A stretch of DNA of 64,000 nucleotides from an uncultured Treponema sp. (GTDB lineage Bacteria > Spirochaetota > Spirochaetia > Treponematales > Treponemataceae). Shown one piece after another: positions 31,951 to 43,127 of this stretch. Under the pieces are notes generated by a model. It was given only the letters and a program-made list of their open reading frames with translations. It was not told the DNA's origin and ran no database searches. The translations under genes and the position numbers were made by a program. Within the stretch, counting starts at the first letter, position 1, and the number at the start of each line of letters is the position of its first letter. The stretch spans positions 23,044 through 87,043 of the forward strand of contig CAKULY010000006.1 of the NCBI GenBank assembly GCA_934667505.1. Reading direction: 5' to 3'.

Positions 31951-33861
31951 ATGGCGTATGTAAAAAATATTTTTGATCAAAACTTTATTCAATATGCAAG
32001 CTATGTTATTCGCGACAGAGCCATTCCTGAAATTATAGATGGATTTAAGCCTGTTCAGCGCAGAATAATTCATACTCTTTTAAGAAACGATGATGGGCGT
32101 TTTACTAAAGTTGCAAATGTTGTTGGTAAAGTTATGGCGTATCATCCGCACGGAGACGCTTCGATTGCAACTGCTCTTGTAAATCTTGCTAATAAAGAGC
32201 TTTTTATAGATAAGCAGGGAAACTTTGGAAATATGTTTACTGGAGCACCGCACGCAGCTCCGCGTTATATAGAATGTCGTCTTCGTCCTGTTACAAAAGA
32301 GATTCTAAACACAAATCCTGCTATAACCCAGTATGTTGACACTTATGATGCCCGCGACAAGGAACCTGTCGTTTTTAAGGCAAAACTGCCGCTTGTTCTT
32401 ATAATGGGTGCAGAAGGAATTGCGGTAGGAATGTCCACTCTTATAATGAGCCACAATATCTTTGAAGTAATTGAGGCAGAAAAAGCTTGCCTTCGCGGTG
32501 AAAAATTTGAACTTTATCCTGATTTTTTAACTGGCGGACTTATCGATGTTAGCGAATACAAAGATGGACTTGGCAAACTGGTTACCAGAGCAAAAATGGA
32601 TACCAGCGATGAAAAAAAGATTATAATCACAGAACTTCCTTATGGTTGCGACAGCGAAACTTTAATGGATTCAATTGAAAAAGCGGCAAAAAACGGAAAG
32701 GTAAAAATTGCTTCAATAACTGACTATACGGCTAAGTCTTTAAATATAGAAATAAAGCTTCCTCGCGGAGTTTATGTAAAAGATGTTGTAGATTCTTTGT
32801 ACGCATTTACCGATTGCGAAAAAACAGTCTACTGCAATCTTTTAGTAATCAAAGATAATATGCCTGTTCAGATGACTTGCACGCAAGTTATTGAATACCA
32901 CGCGAAGCAGCTTCAGGGAATTTTAAAAGAAGAGCTTGAGTTTGAAAAAGCCGAGCTTATGGAAAAACTTCACCTGCGCGCGCTGGAACGTATTTTTATA
33001 GAAGAACGCATCTACAAAGAAATAGAGCAGATGAAGACCGAAGAAACCGTAAACAAGGCTGTTAAAAAAGGATTCATTCCATTTAAAGACGAACTTTTGC
33101 GTCCTATTAGCGATGAAGACGTTGAGCATCTTTTAAAAATTCCTATTCGCAGGATTTCCTTGTACGACATAAACAAAAACCGCAAAGAAGTTGCCGCAAT
33201 TAATGCTAGAATAAAAGAAATAAACAGGCTTCTTAGGCACATCGTTGACTATGCTATTTCTTATTTGGATGGAATAGAAGCAAAGCTGCCAAAAGAAGCT
33301 AAAGAAAGGCGGACAAAAGTTACAAATATTAAAACTGTTGATATAAAATCTGTTGTTCGTCGCGATATTTCTTTAAAATATAACGAAAAAGATGGCTATT
33401 TGGGAACTCAAATTTCAGGCGGGGTTGAGCTAATGAAAATCACACCGTTCGATAGAATTGTTTATGTCCGAAAAAGCGGAATTTATTCGATTACAGAAGC
33501 TCCTTCAAAAGTCTTTGTAGGTCCAGAACTCCGTTGGTGCGGTTTTGCGGACAAAGACTCTCTTTCAAAGGTTTTGTTTACTGTTATATATCGCGATCCA
33601 AAAACTCATCTTGCATATATAAAGCGCTGCAAAATTGGCGGATATATAATGAACCGCGATTATTTTTTTGCTCCTGATGGAATGGAAGTTCTTCATATCG
33701 ATACAAGAAAGTCGTTTGATTTTGAATTGAATTATTCTCCAAAGCCTAGAGTAAAAATCTTAAAAGAGACTTTTAAAGCGGCAGATTTCTTAGAAAAAGG
33801 CATAAAAGCGCAGGGAACACGGCTTTCAACTAGAGAAGTTGACTCTGTTTTAGTAAAATAG
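31951..33861 (+). CDS. Type IIA DNA topoisomerase subunit A (ParC/GyrA-like)
   Basis: A 636-residue DNA-cleaving subunit. DGFKPVQRRIIHTLL, YHPHGDASI and the catalytic Tyr106 in AAPRYIECRL are clear; the tower and coiled-coil region follows to about 450. The C-terminal domain is short, not a full six-bladed GyrA propeller and with no GyrA box seen, which points to the topoisomerase IV (ParC) side. The usual partner gene parE is not adjacent. ATG 31951 follows GGTGGG; a TTG at 31933 is in frame. It is followed 12 bases later by yigZ. I leave the symbol open because gyrA/parC cannot be separated without the rest of the genome. Confidence 0.9.
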   Translation: MAYVKNIFDQNFIQYASYVIRDRAIPEIIDGFKPVQRRIIHTLLRNDDGRFTKVANVVGKVMAYHPHGDASIATALVNLANKELFIDKQGNFGNMFTGAPHAAPRYIECRLRPVTKEILNTNPAITQYVDTYDARDKEPVVFKAKLPLVLIMGAEGIAVGMSTLIMSHNIFEVIEAEKACLRGEKFELYPDFLTGGLIDVSEYKDGLGKLVTRAKMDTSDEKKIIITELPYGCDSETLMDSIEKAAKNGKVKIASITDYTAKSLNIEIKLPRGVYVKDVVDSLYAFTDCEKTVYCNLLVIKDNMPVQMTCTQVIEYHAKQLQGILKEELEFEKAELMEKLHLRALERIFIEERIYKEIEQMKTEETVNKAVKKGFIPFKDELLRPISDEDVEHLLKIPIRRISLYDINKNRKEVAAINARIKEINRLLRHIVDYAISYLDGIEAKLPKEAKERRTKVTNIKTVDIKSVVRRDISLKYNEKDGYLGTQISGGVELMKITPFDRIVYVRKSGIYSITEAPSKVFVGPELRWCGFADKDSLSKVLFTVIYRDPKTHLAYIKRCKIGGYIMNRDYFFAPDGMEVLHIDTRKSFDFELNYSPKPRVKILKETFKAADFLEKGIKAQGTRLSTREVDSVLVK

Positions 33862-33873
33862 CTGTAAAATATA

Positions 33874-34491
33874 ATGAAAATACTTTCTGAATATGTGAGC
33901 AATGAATTTTGTGTAAAAGGTTCTCGGTTTTTGGCGGATCTTTTTCCATGCAATGAACAGTCTGTTGCAAAAGAACTTATAAAGTCTCAAAAGATAAAAT
34001 ATGCCGATTCAACGCACGTCGTTCACGCTTTTATTATTGGCAAAAACGCTGAGATTATGGGAATGAGTGATGATGGCGAACCTTCTGGCACTGCAGGAAG
34101 ACCTGCTCTTGACGTTTTAAAAGGCTTTTCGTGTACAGATACCCTTCTTACAATAACAAGATGGTTTGGAGGAACTCTTTTAGGAACTGGCGGTCTTGTA
34201 AAAGCGTATGGCGATAGCGCAAAACAGGTGCTTTCTTGCGCAGAAAAAAATGGTTCTTTCAAGGAATTCATAAAAAAGACTGCTTTTTCATTTAGGTGCA
34301 GTTATTCTTTTTATCAGACTTTAAAACATATTATGCCTTTGTTTGAAGCTGTTCCAATTGAAGAGAAGTTTGAATCCGAAGTTTTTATAAGTTGTTGTGT
34401 TCCCGAAAAAAACTCCTTGGACTTTTGCAAAAAAATTCAAAATCTTAGCAATGGAACTGTTCAAATAGTTCAAGAAAATCCTAGTTTATAA
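33874..34491 (+). CDS. yigZ: YigZ / IMPACT family protein
   Basis: A 205-residue protein of the YigZ/IMPACT family, conserved from bacteria to man, linked to translation control though the bacterial role is poorly defined. The signature DDGEPSGTAGRPALDVL and TRWFGGTLLGTGGLVKAYGD (about 69-112) are textbook; the second half is the ferredoxin-like DUF1949 domain. No ribosome-binding site is visible. It lies 12 bases after the topoisomerase gene and is probably co-transcribed. Confidence 0.93.
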   Translation: MKILSEYVSNEFCVKGSRFLADLFPCNEQSVAKELIKSQKIKYADSTHVVHAFIIGKNAEIMGMSDDGEPSGTAGRPALDVLKGFSCTDTLLTITRWFGGTLLGTGGLVKAYGDSAKQVLSCAEKNGSFKEFIKKTAFSFRCSYSFYQTLKHIMPLFEAVPIEEKFESEVFISCCVPEKNSLDFCKKIQNLSNGTVQIVQENPSL

Positions 34492-34534
34492 GGGCTTCGA
34501 TTTAAGGTTTATACAAATTTTGACTTTCGACCTG

Positions 34535-36205
34535 TTAATTTATTTTAGTTGTTTTATAAAGTTCAGCATTTTGATTAAAAACTATATTTGGAATGTGGTA
34601 AATTTTTTCTTTTTTATAAAGATATTTTAAAGGGTGAATATCAAATTCGTTTGGAAACCAGCCGCCAGTTGCTTCTAAATCCACAACGTTCACGCTTACT
34701 GGGTGCTGAATCGGCAAAATCATTGCCTCGTCTAATAAAAGTTGTTCAGCTTGGGCAAGAAGCTTTAAATGATTTTCGTCTGAATAAATAGAAGATTCGT
34801 TAAGCAGATTGTCATACTCTTGGTTGCTCCAGCCAGAGACATTTAGAGTAGAATTGCTTCTGAAAAGTTCTAAAAAGGCGAGAGGGTCTGCGAAATCTCC
34901 TATCCAAGTGTAAGAAAAAAGCTCTGAGTCGGAATTCTGAATAGAATCCAAATATGCGGCGGAAGGAATTTCTTCTGTCCTTAGCTCCACACCAAGAGTT
35001 TTCCAGGCTTCTTTTAAAATTTCAGCCTTTTTTTTCATATAATCTGAATCTGGAATTGCAAAGGTTAAAACCAATTGCAGGTCTTCTGGTATGTTCGCAT
35101 TTTGTCTTGCTTCTTTCATAAGAAATTTTGCGTTTTGTTCATCACAATAAGAGTATCCTTCAACATTTTTGTATCCATTTAAAGGGTACACTAGTGTTGT
35201 CGCGGGAACATAAAATCCTTCCCTAAGTTTTTCCCATGGAACTGCTTCTAAAAGAGCGGCTCTAAAATCAGTTCTGCTCCAAATGCTATTAGGTTTTATC
35301 TTAAAAAATAAATACTGCGTTGCAAATTCTGCATTTATGCGGATACTTTGTTTATCTATAATCCTTTTGCTGTTGAATGTTCCTGTTATCCAATCGGCTT
35401 TTCCTGTGTTGAATAAAAAAGAATTTTCATCTTCATCATCGCTTAAAAGTATTGTAATTTGACTTAGAGGAGTTTTTTTTGAATCGTAGTACTGCTCGTT
35501 CTTTTTTAGGATAATTTTTTCTGAATCACTTGATTCAATAACAAACGGACCTGAATAAACGCCTTCAGAAGCAGGTTTTACACAAAAAGCTTGCATGCAC
35601 AAAAGTTTATAAAGATGTGCGGCTGGTTTTATCAAGTTTACAGCGATTGTGCTGTCGTCAATAACAGAAATTCCAATGGAATCTATGTCAGTTTTTCCGC
35701 CAGAAAGTCTGTACTCTTGAGCGCCTGCGACTATATCAAAAAGAGAAGAGTAGGGAGAATCCGCTGTAGAGAGCATTGTTAGCCAGGAGTTTTTTACGTC
35801 TTGGGCAGTTATTTCTGTTCCATCGCTAAATTTTGCACCTTTTCGCAGCGTAAAAACCCACCTTTTTTTATTTCTGTTGATTCTAAAAGAAGTGCAAAGC
35901 GCATAGTTAGGCTCAAGAGTGATAGGATTATATGAAAAAAGCCCTTCGTACAAGCCCGTCAGTATTTGAGCTTCGATGCTGTAAGCCGCGCTATGCGGAT
36001 TAAGATTAAAATTATGCTTTGAACATACAATAGTGTAGTTTTGCTGTAGTTCTTTTTTTAAAGAAGGAATTTCCTGTTGATTTTGTTCAAACTGTTCCAG
36101 CTCATTAGAATTTGTTTCTTGTGCAAAGATGTTTGTAAAAAAAATGCATAACAAAAAAATTGTTTTTAAAGCTTTATGCTTAATGTTTTTATTTTTACTC
36201 CACAT
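34535..36205 (-). CDS. Peptide/oligopeptide ABC-type solute-binding protein (OppA-like)
   Basis: A 556-residue periplasmic binding protein of SBP family 5. Signal peptide (about 14-29, TIFLLCIFFTNIFAQ), then the hallmark ILTGLYEGLFSYNPITLEP and LRKGAKFSDGTEITAQDVKNSW of OppA/DppA. It binds peptides or similar for import, but no permease or ATPase genes are nearby, so it must serve a transporter encoded elsewhere or have another role. No lipobox. The ATG overlaps the end of the upstream gene by 11 bases and follows AGGAA, so the two are translated from one mRNA. Confidence 0.92.
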   Translation of the reverse strand: MWSKNKNIKHKALKTIFLLCIFFTNIFAQETNSNELEQFEQNQQEIPSLKKELQQNYTIVCSKHNFNLNPHSAAYSIEAQILTGLYEGLFSYNPITLEPNYALCTSFRINRNKKRWVFTLRKGAKFSDGTEITAQDVKNSWLTMLSTADSPYSSLFDIVAGAQEYRLSGGKTDIDSIGISVIDDSTIAVNLIKPAAHLYKLLCMQAFCVKPASEGVYSGPFVIESSDSEKIILKKNEQYYDSKKTPLSQITILLSDDEDENSFLFNTGKADWITGTFNSKRIIDKQSIRINAEFATQYLFFKIKPNSIWSRTDFRAALLEAVPWEKLREGFYVPATTLVYPLNGYKNVEGYSYCDEQNAKFLMKEARQNANIPEDLQLVLTFAIPDSDYMKKKAEILKEAWKTLGVELRTEEIPSAAYLDSIQNSDSELFSYTWIGDFADPLAFLELFRSNSTLNVSGWSNQEYDNLLNESSIYSDENHLKLLAQAEQLLLDEAMILPIQHPVSVNVVDLEATGGWFPNEFDIHPLKYLYKKEKIYHIPNIVFNQNAELYKTTKIN

Positions 36206-37613
36206 CTGAAATTCCTAATTTTTTCATTTGATTGCGCTCTTCTACATACGAAATGTATTCTGAACGTTTTTGCGTTGCCTTTATAAGATTGTTTTTTATA
36301 GCGATTAAATCCATTTTTAGACCGCGTATTTTTGTTCTGTTTGCAATAGAAACGTTGTTCTTAAAATATTCATCAGCAGATTCTAAAAGAGTTAAAATTT
36401 CTTGATTTTCAGAAATTTGTTTGTTTACGAATTCAAGAATTGCCGTTTCGTCAGTTCTTTGCAGTCTGGCAACTTCCTGGCTGTTTTTGTTGAGCAAAAG
36501 ACCAAAAAAGTTCGCTTTTTTTTCAATGTTTGCAATAAAAGTGTTTATGCTAACTGCTCTTGTTGTTTTTATTCCCTTTTTTGCATCTAAAATTGTAAAA
36601 TTGTATACTAATTCAGGTTCCGGCTGCTTAAAAAGTTTTCTGAAAAAGATTTTAAGTTTTTCTCCAAAAGTCTTTTTTCTTTTTTCAAGAGTATCTACAT
36701 TTGAATGTAGTTTTTCTGCAATGTCAATATATATAGGCGCAATTGTTGCAAGTCCGTGAAGCGTGTCTAATATCATTGATTTAGTGTTTATGCTTTCTTG
36801 TTTTTTTACACTCGATTTATTTACTACTTGAAGTTTAGCGAGCGTAATTTTTTGCGCGTTTTCCTTTTTCTCGCCCTGGTCTTCTTCTACGATTTCAGAA
36901 ATTAGTTCGCTGTAGTAAGGCTTCTTTCCCATGATTTTAGGGAATAGCCGCTTTATTTCTGAAAGCTCAGTTTCTTTTGAAGATAGCATTTTCGTAACAT
37001 CCACGGAAGAATGTTCAAATATATTGGTACGGACTTCAAGCTTGTACGTTTCTCTTAAAAAATCAGAAAGTTCTTTTAAAATTTCATTAATTTCGTTTAA
37101 GGCTTGAGCACTTTTACTTATAGAATCGTTTAGCATGCAAAGGCTCATCTGTGTAAGACTCTTTTTTGCTTCATTTATAAGATATGCAAGACCTTTCGTG
37201 TTCGGCCTTGAATTATTCAGCGTCATATTCGTCCACTGAAATGAATTGTTTAACTCTAAAAGTTTTTTTATCTTTGGCAGACTAAAAGATTCTGTAGAAA
37301 ACTTTATGTAATTGCAAACAAAGTCCAGCATGCTTTCGTAATCTGAATATCTAGAACCCATGACCAATGAGCGTTCATTTTCTGTGTATGGGGAATCTTC
37401 TGGAGCCTGAATATCTGAAATCTTTTTTTCTAATTTATATGGGTCAGGAGTTATTAAACCTCTTTTTATAAGAACATCGTAAATGTTTCTTACGCACGTG
37501 TGCAAAAGGCGATAGGTTTCCAAGAGCTTGGGAAGTTCAGTTAAATTGAACCATTCTTTCTTTTTGCTTATTGCTTCTTTTAATGACTCTAAAAAATTAA
37601 TTTCTTCACTCAT
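36195..37613 (-). CDS. Conserved hypothetical cytoplasmic helical protein
   Basis: About 472 residues, soluble, strongly helical, Lys/Glu-rich, without signal peptide or membrane segment. Blocks such as ENERSLVMGSRYSDYESMLDF and PYYSELISEIVEEDQGEKKEN stand out, but I recognise no domain. A basic patch KTFGEKLKIFFRKLFKQPEP lies in the middle. The ATG at 37613 (MSEEINFLESL) is preferred to a GTG at 37649; a GATAAT hexamer lies nine bases before it, so the mRNA leader may be very short. It is co-transcribed with the OppA-like gene through an 11-base overlap. Probably spirochaete-specific; function unknown. Confidence 0.72.
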   Translation of the reverse strand: MSEEINFLESLKEAISKKKEWFNLTELPKLLETYRLLHTCVRNIYDVLIKRGLITPDPYKLEKKISDIQAPEDSPYTENERSLVMGSRYSDYESMLDFVCNYIKFSTESFSLPKIKKLLELNNSFQWTNMTLNNSRPNTKGLAYLINEAKKSLTQMSLCMLNDSISKSAQALNEINEILKELSDFLRETYKLEVRTNIFEHSSVDVTKMLSSKETELSEIKRLFPKIMGKKPYYSELISEIVEEDQGEKKENAQKITLAKLQVVNKSSVKKQESINTKSMILDTLHGLATIAPIYIDIAEKLHSNVDTLEKRKKTFGEKLKIFFRKLFKQPEPELVYNFTILDAKKGIKTTRAVSINTFIANIEKKANFFGLLLNKNSQEVARLQRTDETAILEFVNKQISENQEILTLLESADEYFKNNVSIANRTKIRGLKMDLIAIKNNLIKATQKRSEYISYVEERNQMKKLGISDVE

Positions 37614-37685
37614 ATTGCTATTATTATCGAATAAAAATGTAGAAAACACTAGTAAAAAAAATTAATGAATCTTATTCATTTTTCT

Positions 37686-37727
37686 AAAAGTCGAAGTTTA
37701 GACTATTAGCCCAAACTTCGACTTTTT
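37686..37727. terminator. Hairpin beside family A repeat
   Basis: AAAAGTCGAAGTTT (37686-37699) and AAACTTCGACTTTT (from 37713) form a perfect 14-bp stem with a T-run. On the minus strand it would end transcripts of the lipoprotein genes running from 39993 to 37909. It merges with the left end of the repeat copy at 37717-37900. Confidence 0.6.
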
Positions 37728-37900
37728 TATAAGCGCTTAAAAATGCTTTCAGCAAATTTACAATTTGCTCAGACGGTTGTGCTCGCACTTCGTTTGAATT
37801 GTTTTGAGTTGCTACGCAACCTTAATTGTTCTTATCGCACAAAGTCTTCACAAATTGTAAATTTGCTTGCGCTTTTATTCATTTTTCTAAAAGCCGAAAT
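37717..37900. repeat. Dispersed palindromic repeat, family A copy 4 (inverted)
   Basis: Reverse-oriented relative to the copies at 4401, 6459 and 7219. Core sequences CAAATTTACAATTTGCTCAG, GGTTGTGCTCGCACTTCG and TTCTTATCGCACAAAG are shared. It lies in the 295-base gap between two minus-strand transcription units. Confidence 0.78.
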
Positions 37901-37908
37901 TTGTGCTG

Positions 37909-39075
37909 TTACAGTATTTTTCCTAAATCAATTTGGATGAAGCCTGATTTTCCTGTGTTTATAAAGGAAGATTCTTCCCAGCCTGCGTAAACGTGGCTTC
38001 CAGAAATTGAAAAATCTGTATAAATAAAACCTTCTGGCAGTTTTGGGAATTTCATAGCGCAGGTTTTTCCTTTGTTAAAAATATTTTTGCCATAAAGCGC
38101 ACCATTTATATAGAAAGAACCGTCTTCAAAAAGTGCTGCGGAAAAAATATCGCTTATTAAGCAGTTTGCCTTAAGAACTTTTTCGCCTTGAACTTTTGCA
38201 GTTGTTTCAAAATATCTTGGAGAATGGCTGCCTGCTGTATAAACTTTTACGGAAAGCTTATGCTTTTTTTGCACGGATTTTAAAAGTTCCTGAATTCTTT
38301 GCGGTGCTTGCGTAAAGTTTTCAATCTGTCTTGAACTTCTAAATGACTGGGAATCTGTTTTTTGAATAAATATTTCTTTTTCTGCAGAAACTGGCGACAA
38401 CGAAAGCAGGTCTTTTTTTACTTGAAAAGTTATATACAAAAATTCTGTTTTCGAAGCGTCTGATTTTTTTACGCTGCAAGTCCAAAATTGCCCGTCCCAA
38501 ACAAAATCCGTTATTTCGCAATTTGAATCTAACTTTAAATTTTCAACATTTATTACAGGGTAAAAAACATTTAGATTAGGATTGAACTGAATAAGAAAAG
38601 CGTTTAAGAAATCGTTGTCATTTTTTTTTGCATTATTAAAAAATGCGCTCTTATATACGGAAAAAACTGGGATTTCATCATAAAAAACTAAATTTGACGC
38701 AGTTTTGTCCGCAAAAAGAGTTGAATCTGTTGCAAAATTTATTTTTTCATCTTCAAACACAAGAATTCCTGCTCTGTTTACAATTGCAAATCCTTTTGGA
38801 ATGGAATATTCATTTTCTTCGCTTTGCATTTGTGAAGACGCGGCGGAAATTCTAATGCTTTCAGTCCATGGTTTTGATATGGCATAAGGAACGTTTTGAA
38901 TTCTGTCTGTCTGAATGTATTCATTGTTAGAAAAATAAAACCACTTGTGAACTGTAGTTTTTATTTCAGGCTGTGCAATTTCAATTGGATTCGGCTTTTT
39001 TGAACAGGAAAATGTTATAAAACTAAAAATTGCAATCAGGCTGAACAAAAAAGTAAAATAAGACCTATTCTGCAT
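37909..39075 (-). CDS. Hypothetical lipoprotein
   Basis: A 388-residue lipoprotein: signal MQNRSYFTFLFSLIAIFSFITFSC with Cys24, then a largely beta-structured body rich in aromatic residues (HKWFYFSNNEYIQTDRIQNV, ITDFVWDGQFWTCSV). No domain is recognised. The C-terminus (GFIYTDFSISGSHVYAGWEE) again looks like propeller or beta-sandwich strands. It starts 21 bases after the end of another lipoprotein gene, forming an operon, and its reading is followed by a hairpin terminator and a repeat. Confidence 0.75.
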   Translation of the reverse strand: MQNRSYFTFLFSLIAIFSFITFSCSKKPNPIEIAQPEIKTTVHKWFYFSNNEYIQTDRIQNVPYAISKPWTESIRISAASSQMQSEENEYSIPKGFAIVNRAGILVFEDEKINFATDSTLFADKTASNLVFYDEIPVFSVYKSAFFNNAKKNDNDFLNAFLIQFNPNLNVFYPVINVENLKLDSNCEITDFVWDGQFWTCSVKKSDASKTEFLYITFQVKKDLLSLSPVSAEKEIFIQKTDSQSFRSSRQIENFTQAPQRIQELLKSVQKKHKLSVKVYTAGSHSPRYFETTAKVQGEKVLKANCLISDIFSAALFEDGSFYINGALYGKNIFNKGKTCAMKFPKLPEGFIYTDFSISGSHVYAGWEESSFINTGKSGFIQIDLGKIL

Positions 39076-39096
39076 TTTTTTAGTTTATATCCCCAT

Positions 39097-39993
39097 TCAA
39101 TTTAATTCAAGAGATAATTCTTTTTGAGAATTTACAAGCGCTGACAAAATGCTGATTTCTTGGTCTTTATATAAAAATATTTCTGTTTTATTTTGTTTCA
39201 ACGCAATGCAGTCCAGCTTGTTGTTTTGCGGTATGTAATTTGAAAGTATGTGGCATTCTGAAAAATTTGTGCTTTGCAGTTGTAAAAGAGTTGAATCAGA
39301 AAAAAAATTATTATTGCTTTGCGTTAAATAAGAATTTTTAAAATCTGCGCACTTTATTGCGCTTATTATTGTATTTTTTTCTAAATTCCAGGGATTATAA
39401 AAATTTTTAAAGTCTTTTTCTTTCGATTCCAAAACTTCTGCAAATTTTTCCCAGTTAAAGTGGGCGGCATAGTTTTTTATTTGTTCTGCAGAAAGGGAAT
39501 TTATTTCTGCCAAAGAGTAAATTGTGCTTAAGATATTTGCTTCAAATCCTAATAGCCATGAAAGCTGCGTTTTTCCCGGAAAAACAGTTCCTGCTGGAAG
39601 AAAAAAATCTTTTAAGCAAAAATTGTATTTTGCATCTGCAGCATCTACAGATGCTATCTCCTTATTCAGATTCTGGAAAGGATAGGCGAAAACCGCAATT
39701 GGCGAAAATAAATCTGTTTCAATAAGAAAAGATTTTTCATTTTTTTGCAGAAAAAACTCTTCAATACAGTTATTCCGCCTGACAACAATTTTCCAAAACC
39801 CGCTATTATTGTCCGCAGTGTTGCTGTTTTGTTCATCGGCTTCAGTGCAAAAAAATAATTCTGTTTGAAGAAGTTCTTCTTGGCTTGGCAAAAAGAATTC
39901 TTTTGTTTGAATTTGCTGCTTGCAACTAAAAAATGAGAAAAATATGCAAATGCAAAAAAAATCAAAAATTGGGTAAAAGCTTTTTTTCTTCAT
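39097..39993 (-). CDS. Hypothetical lipoprotein
   Basis: A 298-residue protein with a lipoprotein signal (MKKKSFYPIFDFFCICIFFS then FFSC, Cys about 24). The mature part is acidic with many Asn and Phe residues; no family recognised. First of a two-gene lipoprotein operon with the gene ending at 37909. Presumably anchored in the envelope. Confidence 0.7.
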   Translation of the reverse strand: MKKKSFYPIFDFFCICIFFSFFSCKQQIQTKEFFLPSQEELLQTELFFCTEADEQNSNTADNNSGFWKIVVRRNNCIEEFFLQKNEKSFLIETDLFSPIAVFAYPFQNLNKEIASVDAADAKYNFCLKDFFLPAGTVFPGKTQLSWLLGFEANILSTIYSLAEINSLSAEQIKNYAAHFNWEKFAEVLESKEKDFKNFYNPWNLEKNTIISAIKCADFKNSYLTQSNNNFFSDSTLLQLQSTNFSECHILSNYIPQNNKLDCIALKQNKTEIFLYKDQEISILSALVNSQKELSLELN

Positions 39994-40034
39994 ACATATT
40001 ATATATGAAGAAAAAAGCTAAAACGGAATTTTTT

Positions 40035-40493
40035 TTACGCTAGTGCAGTGTTTTTTTTAATTTCTTTTTGGCAAAGCTGGTCGCACAGTTCGTTGTATTC
40101 AATTCCTGCATGACCTTTTACCCAATTCCATTCAACATTTAAAGAAGAATTTAAACTGTCAAGGGCTTGCCACAAATCCTGGTTTTTTACAGCCTTGTTG
40201 CCCGCAGTTTTCCAGCCTTTTTTCTTCCAGTTAAAAATCCAGGCGGTTATTCCATTCTTCACATATTGGCTGTCGCTAAAAAGTTTAATCGTTCTGCCTG
40301 CAAAAGCGGGTGTGCTCTTTACTATTGAGAGCGCAGAAATAGCCGCTGTAAGTTCCATTCTGTTGTTTGTAGTATATTTTTCACCACCGGAAAGCTGCTT
40401 TGCAACTCCGTCTGCAATGATTACAGTTGCCCATCCACCAGGACCTGGATTTCCAAGACAACCTCCGTCGGTGTAAATGATTATTTCGTTCAT
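40035..40493 (-). CDS. rnhA: Ribonuclease HI
   Basis: A 152-residue enzyme that cuts RNA in RNA-DNA hybrids, for example Okazaki primers and R-loops. The catalytic set is complete: Asp9 in IIYTDGGC, Glu47 in NNRMELTA, Asp74 in LFSDSQY and Asp138 in NELCDQL, with His128 (WVKGHAG) in the flexible loop. The basic handle WIFNWKKKGWKTAGNK is present. Length is normal. It begins ten bases after the SIMPL gene stop, so co-transcription is likely. Confidence 0.97.
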   Translation of the reverse strand: MNEIIIYTDGGCLGNPGPGGWATVIIADGVAKQLSGGEKYTTNNRMELTAAISALSIVKSTPAFAGRTIKLFSDSQYVKNGITAWIFNWKKKGWKTAGNKAVKNQDLWQALDSLNSSLNVEWNWVKGHAGIEYNELCDQLCQKEIKKNTALA

Positions 40494-40504
40494 TTTTGAG
40501 CAGC

Positions 40505-41194
40505 CTATTTAAGCAAGTATTCTACAGTTGTAACTACGCGGACATTCTTTTTTTCTTCAAGGCCTACAGCTGCGTCATTTATAGAAAACAAACCTTGTGT
40601 GGCATTTTTAATTTTTCCTACCCGGCTGCCAGAATCGTGTGCGAACTGCTCTGCTGCTTGCCTTGCATTTTTTGTGGCGAGCGCAATCATTTCCGGCTTT
40701 ATGTCGTTTAAGGCTGTAAAGTCAAAAGTGATTCGAGAATCATAATCTTGACTCAACGTAATTCCAAAGGCTGCAAGTTTTAAAGAGTCATTGTGGGCTT
40801 TTTTTACAGCATCAATTTTGTTCGAGCGGACAAGAACCGTTGCTTTTCCTATATATTTGTATGAAAGCCTGTCTTGGTCAAGGTATAGGTTTACGGAATT
40901 GTCAACGATGTTTGCCGCTTGAACAGTAAAATCCTCTTGTGAAAGTCCATACCCTTTTAAAAAGTCTATAGCGGCATTTGTTTTAGAAATAATATCGTTT
41001 TGCAGAAGTTTTAAATCATTGTTTCCTAAAGAAAAAGAAAGTGGCCACACTGCAAGATCTGCATCAACTTCTCGTTCTGCAAGTCCTCTTACAGTAACAG
41101 AGCGGTCTGTCTTGCCAATGTTCTTCATTCCAAATGCAAGAATTACAGCCGCAATAATAACAGTGACATACCGTGCAATTGAATCAAATTTCAT
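40505..41194 (-). CDS. SIMPL (DUF541) domain periplasmic protein
   Basis: A 229-residue protein with an N-terminal membrane anchor (about 7-22, ARYVTVIIAAVILAFGM) and a SIMPL/DUF541 domain (YggE-like): SVTVRGLAEREVDADLAVW, then ALATKNARQAAEQFAHDSG towards the end. YggE-type proteins are periplasmic and linked to oxidative or membrane stress; the mechanism is unknown. I chose ATG 41194, which has GGAG seven bases before it, not the in-frame codon at 41281. rnhA follows. Confidence 0.88.
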   Translation of the reverse strand: MKFDSIARYVTVIIAAVILAFGMKNIGKTDRSVTVRGLAEREVDADLAVWPLSFSLGNNDLKLLQNDIISKTNAAIDFLKGYGLSQEDFTVQAANIVDNSVNLYLDQDRLSYKYIGKATVLVRSNKIDAVKKAHNDSLKLAAFGITLSQDYDSRITFDFTALNDIKPEMIALATKNARQAAEQFAHDSGSRVGKIKNATQGLFSINDAAVGLEEKKNVRVVTTVEYLLK

Positions 41195-41401
41195 ATATTC
41201 CTCCAGATATTTATGGAAAAGTTTGCAACGCAATCTTATAAGGGCAAAGAGAAGCGGCAGGAAACTGCGTTGCTGCAACAACTTCTATTTTATAAAAAAA
41301 ATATGACATATACAACTTTTTTTTAAATCTACTTGCCGTTACGTTTTTTTTTTTATATCTTCATAGGTAAATCTAAAAAAAATATAAATGAGGTAATATA
41401 A

Positions 41402-43027
<1,626 letters not shown>

Positions 43028-43127
43028 AAAAGTCTATTTTAAGACTGAAAAGCCAAAACAAAGATTAAGAAGTCTGTTTTTCTACTTAAATATTAAATAT
43101 TCAAAGTAAGTAAAAATTTTCTTCTGA

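Noticed and set aside
37686..37727. Whole-genome attachment site or origin at the stem beside the repeat
   Set aside because: The stem with T-run is adequately explained as a terminator next to a family A repeat; no DnaA boxes or integrase gene are near.
41282..41401. CIRCE (HrcA) operator before groEL
   Set aside because: No TTAGCACTC-N9-GAGTGCTAA-like inverted repeat is present here or before groES.
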